Assembly: GCF_004004515.1 (NCBI RefSeq) | Contig: NZ_RXOL01000001.1 | Coordinates: forward strand, 868,001 to 932,000 | Source: Croceicoccus ponticola | Lineage (GTDB): Bacteria; Pseudomonadota; Alphaproteobacteria; Sphingomonadales; Sphingomonadaceae | Length of the DNA stretch: 64,000 nt | Reading direction: 5' to 3' | In this document: positions 57,585 through 64,000 of the stretch, one piece after another | Numbering within the stretch: the first letter of the stretch is position 1 | How the letters are laid out: every line of letters begins with the position of its first letter | Made by a program: the position numbers and the translations under genes | The notes under the pieces: model-generated | Databases searched by the model: none | Seen by the model: only the letters and a program-made list of their open reading frames with translations | Told to the model about the DNA's origin: nothing

Positions 57585-59062
57585 ATCAACAGCTCAGTCT
57601 CAGCCTGTCTCTGCTGTTTCCGCACGGTGTTGAACCGCACCATCGAAGCCATCGCCGCCAGAACCAGCATTCCCGCCGCCACGATGCCCGGAACCGCGCC
57701 TTCGCCCAGCCCCAGCGCCAGCAAAAGTCCGACGGCCGTGGCCGCACACGCCTGACCGAACAGGCGCACGGTCTGCATCGTTCCGCCAATCGACGCCGTC
57801 CGGTCATGCGGTACGCTGCCGACGATTAGCCGCGAATTGGGCGCGATGAAAAATCCGAAGCCCATGGCAAAGATGACCAGCCGCCAAGTCACGTCCATTG
57901 CGCTGGAATCATCAGGCATTAACGCCAGCAGGATCAGCCCGACGACCGCGACCGACAGGCCAGACACGCCCAGCTTCGAAGGCGCGATCCGGTCGGATAG
58001 CCAGCCCGATACCGGGTTCACGAACATCAGCGTCAGCGGGATCGGGACCAGCAACAGGCCGACCTCGTCCGGCGCGAAGCCCATGACCTGTTCGAGCCGG
58101 AACGGTAGCGACACGATGATCAGCCCAGTGCCGATGAACGCCACAAAGGCGGCTAACAGAGACAGGCCGATGACGGGCTTGGAGAGGAGATCGACTGGCA
58201 CAACAGGCTCTTCGCGCCGCCGTTCGCGCCTGACGAGAAGGACCAGAGAGACGACCCCGGCCACCACGACGGCGATGCCCAAGGCTGCGGACGAATGACT
58301 GGCCAATTGCACACCGCCGATCAGCATGGCCATCGTCGCCGCGACCCATAACGCCCCCTTCAGGTCGCCCGCCGCCGGTTTCCTTTCGCCAGATGGCAGG
58401 GCGCTCCCCAACACGAGCGACACGAGCGCAAGCGGCGCGGCGATCACGAAAATCCACTGCCAGTCGAAATGCGCAAGGATATATCCGCCCAGCGTCGGCG
58501 CAACGGCTAGACTGCTGGTGATGACCACGCTGTTGAAGCCCAGCCCGGACCCGAGACTTTTGGAGGGATAGATCGCGCGTAAAAGGGCAACCGAGACGGC
58601 CAGCCCCATCGTCGCACCGGCCCCCTGCACTGCCCTCAGGATCAGCAGTTGCGCCAGGCTGTCGACAAAGAAACAGGCCGCCGACGAAACGCAGAAAACG
58701 ACTTGCCCCGCCTGATAAAGCCGCCGGAGCCCGAGCCGCTGGCCAAGGCTGGACATCGGCAACAACCCCATGACGAGGACAAGCTGATAAACGACGATGA
58801 CATTGGTCGCCACGCCCGGCGTGACGGCAAGCTCGCGAGAAAGCGTCGGCAGCGCGACATTGGCGATCGCGCCGTCGATGACAAGAAGTGCATTGCCGAA
58901 CGAAATCGCGGCGATGGCAAGCAGGCGACGGGGCATGGGCAGCCCCGCGAAACCATCATCGCCCAGGCGTTTGCGCTTTGACGAACGCGGTCGCGCGACG
59001 TTCTGGACTTCGGGTTCAGGTGCGTCGGTCACATCGCTCATGTCATTACGCAATTGCAGCAT
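57581..59062 (-). CDS. MFS drug exporter, DHA2/EmrB-like
   Basis: A 493-residue transporter with about 14 predicted helices. N-terminal helices open with LLAIAAISFGNALLVIDGAIANVALP, and motif A-like LGQRLGLRRLYQAGQVVF and VQGAGATMG (motif C region) follow. This fits DHA2 proton-coupled multidrug exporters. No TetR-type regulator or membrane-fusion partner is adjacent. ATG 59062 is used; 59041 is also in frame. Confidence 0.85.
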   Translation of the reverse strand: MLQLRNDMSDVTDAPEPEVQNVARPRSSKRKRLGDDGFAGLPMPRRLLAIAAISFGNALLVIDGAIANVALPTLSRELAVTPGVATNVIVVYQLVLVMGLLPMSSLGQRLGLRRLYQAGQVVFCVSSAACFFVDSLAQLLILRAVQGAGATMGLAVSVALLRAIYPSKSLGSGLGFNSVVITSSLAVAPTLGGYILAHFDWQWIFVIAAPLALVSLVLGSALPSGERKPAAGDLKGALWVAATMAMLIGGVQLASHSSAALGIAVVVAGVVSLVLLVRRERRREEPVVPVDLLSKPVIGLSLLAAFVAFIGTGLIIVSLPFRLEQVMGFAPDEVGLLLVPIPLTLMFVNPVSGWLSDRIAPSKLGVSGLSVAVVGLILLALMPDDSSAMDVTWRLVIFAMGFGFFIAPNSRLIVGSVPHDRTASIGGTMQTVRLFGQACAATAVGLLLALGLGEGAVPGIVAAGMLVLAAMASMVRFNTVRKQQRQAETELLI

Positions 59063-59114
59063 GGTCGGGTAACCAGCGCAAAGGTTGGCGGTTCCTTCGC
59101 GCCGGATCTATCGT

Positions 59115-61730
59115 TTAATCGGCGTCTATTTCCTCGCCTTTTGCCGCCGTTGCCGCCTTCTTGGGCGCGGCCTTTTTCTTGGGTGCAGCCTTTTTGGCCG
59201 CCGCCGCTGGCTTCTTCGCGGCGGTCTTTTTCGGAGCGGCCTTCTTCTTGGCCTTTTTCTTTGCCGGGGCCTTGGCCGCCCGTTCGGTGATCAGGCGTAC
59301 AGCATCTTCCTCCGTCACATCCTCAGGTTTCATGTCGCGCGGGATTGTGGCGTTGGTCGTGCCGTCGGTGACATAGGGCCCATAGCGTCCGGCAAGCAGC
59401 TTGATTTCACCGCCGCTTTCGGGATGCGCGCCGAACGTCTTGAGCGGTTCGGCCGCGGCGCGAGTCCCGCGACCGCCGCGGTTCTGCGCTTCGGCCAGCA
59501 TCGTGACGGCCGCGTTCATGCCGGTGTCGAACACGTCGATCGTGCTGGTCAGCTTCGCATACTTCCCGTCATGTCGCAGGTATGGCCCGTACCGCCCTAT
59601 ATTTGCTTCGATTTCCTTGCCAGATTCAGGATGCTCTCCAACGATCCGGGGCAGCGAAAGCAGCTTGACCGCCCATTCGAGATCAAGTTCCGGGATATCC
59701 TTCGGGATCGATGCGCGCGCCGCTTCCTTGCCTTCGCCCATCTGGATGTAGGGGCCGTAACGCCCGGTCTTGCGCAGGATGTCCTCGCCCGTTTCGGGGT
59801 GTTGGCCGACAAGGCCGTCGCCGCCTTCTTCGCCGTCGGCCCCCGGCTGGCCGAAGCCGCGCGTATATTTGCATTCGGGATAGTTCGAACAACCGATAAA
59901 CGGCCCGTTGCGGCTGCCGCGCAGCGAGAGGCGACCGCCATCGCGCCCCGCTTCAGCACACAGCGGACACTGGCGCGGTTCGCTACCGTCGTCCTTGGGC
60001 GGGAACAGGTAATCCTGCAGGAAAACGTCCAGCTCCGCCGTGATCTGCGACGGCTGCTGCTCCATCACCTCGTCGGATTTGGGCTTGAAATCACGCCAGA
60101 AAGCTTCGAGCACGGCATGCCAGTCGGCGCGGCCGCCAGACACGTCGTCAAGCTCTTCCTCCATGCCAGCCGTGAAGTCATAAGCGACGTAGCGTTCGAA
60201 ATAACGCTCCAGAAATGAGGTTAGGAGCCGTCCGGAATCCTCTGCGAAGAAACGGTTTTTTTCGGTTCGGACGTAATCGCGATCCTTCAGCACCTGAATG
60301 ACCGAGGCATATGTCGACGGACGCCCGATGCCGAGCTCTTCCATCCGCTTGACGAGGCTCGCTTCGGAAAAGCGCGGCGGCGGCTGGGTGAAATGCTGGG
60401 TCGCGTCGACGCCCTTTTTCGCCGGCCGGTCGCCCGACTTCATGAAAGGCAACAGGCCTTCGTCGTCATCCTCGCCCTTCTGGTCCATTCCTTCTTCGTA
60501 GACCGCAAGGAAGCCGGGGAATTTCACGACCTGCCCGGTTGCGCGCAATTCGTTCTGTCCGGTTCCATCGCGGAGCGTAACAGTCGTGCGTTCCAGCGCG
60601 GCGGACGCCATCTGGCTCGCCATCGCACGCTTGTAGATCAGGCTGTACAGCTTTGCCGCGTCGCCCGATCCTGCGTGATCCTTGGTGAAATCGGTCGGCC
60701 GGATCGCCTCGTGCGCCTCTTGTGCGTTCTTGGCCTTGGTCTGGTAGATCCGCGGCTTTTCCGGGAGGTAATGGCCCGAAAAGCGGTCCGAAATCGCCTT
60801 GCGCGCATCGCTGATCGCGCCCGGGTCCATCTGCACCCCGTCGGTCCGCATATAAGTGATCGCGCCCTGCTCATACAGGCCCTGCGCCAACCGCATCGTG
60901 TGGCTCGCCGAATATCCCAGCTTGCGCGCGGCTTCCTGTTGCAGCGTCGATGTCGTGAACGGCGGGGCTGGGTTGCGGCGCTGCGGCTTGGTCTCGACAT
61001 TCTCGACAGTGAAGAGACCGTCCTCGACCGCCTTCTTCGCCCGCATGGCAATGCCTTCTTCGCCAAGGCTCAGGCGTTCGATCTTCTCGCCTTCGAACTT
61101 AACAAGCCGGGCGTCGAACGCCGTGCCGTCATGTTCCAGGTGAGCGAGGACGTTCCAATATTCCTGTGGGCGGAACGCTTCGATCTCGCGCTCCCGCTCC
61201 ACGATCAGGCGCAATGCGACCGATTGCACGCGGCCGGCTGACTTTGCACCAGGAAGCTTGCGCCACAGGATGGGCGACAGGGTAAATCCGAACAGGTAGT
61301 CCAGCGCGCGGCGGGCGAGATAGGCGTCGATCAGGTCGCGATCCAGCTCGCGCGGGGCGGCCATCGCCTCGGTCACCGCTTTCTTGGTGATCGCGTTGAA
61401 CGTGACGCGCGCGACTTCCTTGGGCAGCGCCTTGCGCTTGGCCAAAAGCTCTTGCACGTGCCACGAAATCGCCTCGCCCTCGCGGTCAGGGTCGGTCGCG
61501 AGGATCAGTCGGTCGGCCTGTTTGGCCAGATCGGTGATGGCGCGGACCTGCTTCTGCTTGTCGCCGTAAAGCTCCCAGTCCATCGCAAAGTTTTCGTCCG
61601 GGCGGACCGAACCATCCTTGGGCGGCAGATCGCGGACGTGGCCATAGCTGGCGAGGACCTTGTAGTCGGCCCCGAGGTACTTTTCGATTGTCTTCGCCTT
61701 GGCCGGCGACTCGACGATAACCAGTTGCAT
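59115..61730 (-). CDS. topA: DNA topoisomerase I with Lys/Ala-rich tail
   Basis: An 871-residue type IA topoisomerase that relaxes negative supercoils. Toprim domain VIVESPAKAKTIEKYLG, catalytic Tyr in ITYMRTDGVQM (near residue 305), a four-Cys zinc element CPLCAEAG ... CSNYPECKYTR, then three C-terminal repeats with GRYGPY, and a Lys/Ala/Pro tail of about 60 residues (KKKAKKKAAPKK). The tail should bind DNA or RNA non-specifically. ATG 61730 gives the normal start MQLVIVESPAKA. Confidence 0.95.
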   Translation of the reverse strand: MQLVIVESPAKAKTIEKYLGADYKVLASYGHVRDLPPKDGSVRPDENFAMDWELYGDKQKQVRAITDLAKQADRLILATDPDREGEAISWHVQELLAKRKALPKEVARVTFNAITKKAVTEAMAAPRELDRDLIDAYLARRALDYLFGFTLSPILWRKLPGAKSAGRVQSVALRLIVEREREIEAFRPQEYWNVLAHLEHDGTAFDARLVKFEGEKIERLSLGEEGIAMRAKKAVEDGLFTVENVETKPQRRNPAPPFTTSTLQQEAARKLGYSASHTMRLAQGLYEQGAITYMRTDGVQMDPGAISDARKAISDRFSGHYLPEKPRIYQTKAKNAQEAHEAIRPTDFTKDHAGSGDAAKLYSLIYKRAMASQMASAALERTTVTLRDGTGQNELRATGQVVKFPGFLAVYEEGMDQKGEDDDEGLLPFMKSGDRPAKKGVDATQHFTQPPPRFSEASLVKRMEELGIGRPSTYASVIQVLKDRDYVRTEKNRFFAEDSGRLLTSFLERYFERYVAYDFTAGMEEELDDVSGGRADWHAVLEAFWRDFKPKSDEVMEQQPSQITAELDVFLQDYLFPPKDDGSEPRQCPLCAEAGRDGGRLSLRGSRNGPFIGCSNYPECKYTRGFGQPGADGEEGGDGLVGQHPETGEDILRKTGRYGPYIQMGEGKEAARASIPKDIPELDLEWAVKLLSLPRIVGEHPESGKEIEANIGRYGPYLRHDGKYAKLTSTIDVFDTGMNAAVTMLAEAQNRGGRGTRAAAEPLKTFGAHPESGGEIKLLAGRYGPYVTDGTTNATIPRDMKPEDVTEEDAVRLITERAAKAPAKKKAKKKAAPKKTAAKKPAAAAKKAAPKKKAAPKKAATAAKGEEIDAD

Positions 61731-61764
61731 TCGATGAATTCCCGAGCGCGGGGCGGGAAGCCCT

Positions 61765-61778
61765 ACGCGTATACGCGT
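61765..61778. promoter_or_regulatory. 14-base perfect palindrome upstream of topA
   Basis: ACGCGTATACGCGT lies 35 bases before the topA start. It could be an operator or simply a restriction-like palindrome; there is no further evidence. Confidence 0.35.
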
Positions 61779-61838
61779 GAATCTGGGAACCGGCCCCTTC
61801 ACCCGTCAAGGCGATAAAGCAAGTCCGGGTTAAGAGGT

Positions 61839-62939
61839 TCAGCCGGTGAGTGAGACCTTTCCCCCGGCGTGACGGGTCAACCGCCCCGCCAGTTCGAGTT
61901 CGAGCAGCGCCAGTTGCACCGCCGCGGGGCTGTCGCCGCTGGCCCTGACGATCTCGTCCACCGGGACCGGCGCAGTGGACAAAAGGTCTTCGATATCGGC
62001 GGGTTCGTCCGACCCTATTTGATCTGGTTCGACCCCCTCAAACTCGTCCCGCTCTTCGCGGAAGGTGCTGCGCGGTTCGCCCGTGAACCCGTCGAGCAGT
62101 TCGATCACGTCCTCCGGCGTCTGGACGAGGATCGCGCCTTCGCGGATCAGCTGGTTGCACCCACGCGCCCGTCCGTCGAGCGGGTTGCCTGGAATGGCCA
62201 TGACCTCGCGCCCCGCCTCTCCCGCGAGGCGGGCGGTGATGAGGCTGCCCGAACGCGGCGCGGCTTCGACTACCAGCGTGCCAGAGCACAACCCCGCGAT
62301 GATGCGGTTGCGGCCCGGGAAATGGCGTGCCTGCGGCTCCACACCCGGCGGTTGTTCGGCGATCAGCACGCCTTCGCTGGCGATCCGTTCCTGCAATTCT
62401 GCATGCTGGGGCGGATAGGCGACGTCGATGCCGCCTGCGATCACCGCTGCCGTCGCCCCGCTGGCCAGCGCCCCTTCGTGCGCCGCGCCGTCGATCCCGC
62501 GAGCGAGCCCCGAAACGACCAGCCTGCCGCTTGCGGCCAGCGCGTCTGCAAAATGCCGCGCCAGTTTCAGCGCCGCCGCACTGGCATTGCGCGCGCCGAC
62601 GATGGCGACCGCCGGGCGTTCGAACAGTGCGACATCCCCGCGATAAGTCAGGATCGGCGGCGCATAAGGCGCAATGCGCAGCAGTTCGGGATAGGCCGGA
62701 TCGTCATGGAACAAGTATCGAGTCCCTGCCGCGCGCACCGCAGCGATCTCGGCGCGGATCGTATCGGCATTGGCCGCCACCTGCCGCCTGCCGCCGCGCG
62801 CCGCCAGATCGGGCAACGCGTCGAGCGCGGCCATCGCCGTGCCAAAACGGGTGAGCAGCTGGCGAAAGCTGACCGGCCCGACATTCGCCGTGCGCAGCAG
62901 TCTAATTCGGGCGAAGGCCTCTTCCTGCGTGATGGGCAT
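61839..62939 (-). CDS. dprA: DNA-processing protein DprA
   Basis: A 366-residue protein that loads RecA on incoming single-stranded DNA during natural transformation. N-terminal SAM-like helices, a Rossmann-fold core with SGLARGIDGAAHEGALASG and GIDVAYPPQH, and a C-terminal winged-helix (DML1-like) domain ending RHAGGKVSLTG. It ends the plsY-dprA pair; the other competence genes are not in the window. Confidence 0.94.
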   Translation of the reverse strand: MPITQEEAFARIRLLRTANVGPVSFRQLLTRFGTAMAALDALPDLAARGGRRQVAANADTIRAEIAAVRAAGTRYLFHDDPAYPELLRIAPYAPPILTYRGDVALFERPAVAIVGARNASAAALKLARHFADALAASGRLVVSGLARGIDGAAHEGALASGATAAVIAGGIDVAYPPQHAELQERIASEGVLIAEQPPGVEPQARHFPGRNRIIAGLCSGTLVVEAAPRSGSLITARLAGEAGREVMAIPGNPLDGRARGCNQLIREGAILVQTPEDVIELLDGFTGEPRSTFREERDEFEGVEPDQIGSDEPADIEDLLSTAPVPVDEIVRASGDSPAAVQLALLELELAGRLTRHAGGKVSLTG

Positions 62940-62951
62940 TTCAGGCGCGGC

Positions 62952-63542
62952 TCAGCCCTTCTTGCCGATGCGCGGTTCCCGGCCGGTCAGCAACCGACGG
63001 ATATTGTCGCGGTGTCGCCACAGTACGATCAACCCCATCGCCATCAGCGCCGGGCCATAAACCTGATAGCCCAGAACCTGCGCCGCGATCGGGGCCGCAA
63101 TCGCCGCGCTCATCCCGCCGGCCGAAGAAATCCGCGTCGCCGCCAGCACGACCACCCAGACTACCGCGAACACCAGCCCGATGGTCCAGCTAAGCCCAAG
63201 GCACACGCCCATCATGGTCGCCACGCCCTTGCCGCCACGAAACCGCAGCCAAATCGGATAACAATGCCCGACGATCGCCGCGACGCCAGCCACTGCTTCC
63301 ATCCCAGGCCAGAAACCGCGGGCGAGAAAGACGACGACAAAGCCCTTGGCCAGGTCGAGCAGCAGCGTCGCCGCCGCAAGCCCCTTGCGCCCGGTACGCA
63401 GCACGTTGGTCGCCCCGGTCCCGCCGGAGCCGATGGCATGCAGGTCGCCCGCCCCGGCCAGCCGGGTCAGGACCACGCCGAACGGGATCGAGCCAAGCAC
63501 ATAGCCGAGTATCATGGCCGAAATCAGCGCGGTGACGGACAC
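62952..63542 (-). CDS. plsY: Acyl-phosphate:glycerol-3-phosphate acyltransferase
   Basis: A 196-residue membrane enzyme making lysophosphatidic acid from acyl-phosphate. Five helices; motifs GSIPFGVVLTRLAG, GSGGTGATNVLRTGRKG and FRGGKGVATMMGV are those of PlsY. The start is GTG 63542 with AGGAA 10 bases upstream. It precedes dprA by 12 bases and is divergent from murI. Confidence 0.93.
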   Translation of the reverse strand: MSVTALISAMILGYVLGSIPFGVVLTRLAGAGDLHAIGSGGTGATNVLRTGRKGLAAATLLLDLAKGFVVVFLARGFWPGMEAVAGVAAIVGHCYPIWLRFRGGKGVATMMGVCLGLSWTIGLVFAVVWVVVLAATRISSAGGMSAAIAAPIAAQVLGYQVYGPALMAMGLIVLWRHRDNIRRLLTGREPRIGKKG

Positions 63543-63671
63543 TATGGTGCATTCCTCTGTTCCGGCCGTCGAGCCGGGTTGTCGTCACGTGCTAGCGCCA
63601 TGATGTTACGGGCACAAGCAACCGCCGCTCGCGTTAGCAAACCCTGCTTGCCATCTGTGAACCCGCCCGCC

Positions 63672-64000
63672 ATGCAACTCATTATGCCCGAACCGGTTTC
63701 CGCGCCTGCGCCCGACGCTCCGATCCTGATCTTCGATTCCGGAGTAGGCGGACTGTCGGTGCTCGACGCCGTGCGCGCGGCATTGCCCGATGCGCCGCTG
63801 ATCTATGCCGCCGATACCGCCGGTTTGCCCTATGGCGGCAAAAGCGAGGCGGAGATCGCCGCGCGTGTCGCCGGGCTGCTGGGCCGGATGTCGGAACGGT
63901 TTCACCCGCGCCTTGCCTGCATTGCGTGCAACACGGCCAGCACCATCGCGCTGGGCATGGTGCGCGACGTGCTCAACATCCCGATCGTCGGCACCGTCCC
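63672..64000 (+). CDS. murI: Glutamate racemase, N-terminal part
   Basis: The first 109 residues of the enzyme that makes D-glutamate for peptidoglycan; the gene runs off the right edge. Conserved LIFDSGVGGLSVLDAV (first catalytic Cys region follows) and LACIACNTASTIAL (catalytic Cys) are visible, as is PYGGKSEAEI. ATG 63672 or 63684 may be the start; neither has a strong ribosome site. Confidence 0.9.
   Translation, partial: MQLIMPEPVSAPAPDAPILIFDSGVGGLSVLDAVRAALPDAPLIYAADTAGLPYGGKSEAEIAARVAGLLGRMSERFHPRLACIACNTASTIALGMVRDVLNIPIVGTV

Noticed and set aside
1-64000. Search for CRISPR arrays, IS elements, integrases, rRNA and attachment sites
   Set aside because: No regularly spaced repeats, transposase or integrase frames, or rRNA segments were seen by eye.

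Overview
The window looks like a chromosomal segment of a GC-rich alphaproteobacterium, most likely order Sphingomonadales (Erythrobacteraceae or Sphingomonadaceae). This is inferred from overall protein character: a complete Tad/Cpa pilus locus with an 87-residue lipoprotein where CpaD would be expected, a TonB-dependent receptor of sphingomonad type, an FnrL-like regulator beside ccoNOQP-GHIS, and a fused LplT/PlsC/acyl-ACP synthetase. No rRNA, IS element, phage, CRISPR array or attachment site was found. The region reads as stable core chromosome with one decayed gene.

Layout. 1-3.7 kb: the start of an MFS/AmpG-like transporter, an entericidin-type lipoprotein, a TelA/XpaC/PHA-granule-like operon behind a good sigma-70 promoter, and a DUF2721 membrane protein. 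3.7-9.2 kb: a four-gene minus-strand operon with a glycosyltransferase fused to an all-helical domain, a GH130 enzyme, ManC and ManA; this is a self-contained mannose pathway. 9.4-10.7 kb: a TonB-like protein and a CheY-like regulator. 10.7-22.4 kb: the complete Tad (Flp pilus) operon on the minus strand, starting at flp, whose mRNA has a 5' hairpin; a strong terminator follows flp.

22.8-34 kb: a microaerobic respiration island. It holds an FnrL-type Fe-S regulator, OmpW, ccoN-O-Q-P-G-H-I-S (almost every junction overlaps), a small Cys-rich exported protein and hemN. FNR boxes lie upstream of ccoN (two) and hemN (one); the first ccoN box and the hemN box share an identical 15-mer. 34-36 kb: a Nudix hydrolase, 6-phosphogluconolactonase, and a pseudogene of a multi-pass membrane protein with three in-frame stops and a frameshift.

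36-47 kb: BipA/TypA, a large TonB-dependent receptor, the YbbA/YbbP ABC pair divergent from a TesA-like esterase, RecF, a small operon (46-residue membrane peptide plus PspC) behind a near-consensus sigma-54 promoter, a YhhQ-type transporter and tRNA-Arg(TCT). 47.5-64 kb: a 48-residue small ORF with its own terminator, the LplT-PlsC-Aas fusion, glutathione reductase, phosphoglucose isomerase, the lepB-rnc-era-(YcxB-like) operon, an MFS exporter, topA, dprA, plsY and the start of murI.

The best candidates for unusual biology are the paired FNR sites around the ccoN promoter, the Cys-rich peptide between ccoS and hemN, the sigma-54 promoter on the PspC operon, and the glycosyltransferase/GH130/GDP-mannose operon, whose glycosyltransferase lacks the usual E-x7-E motif.
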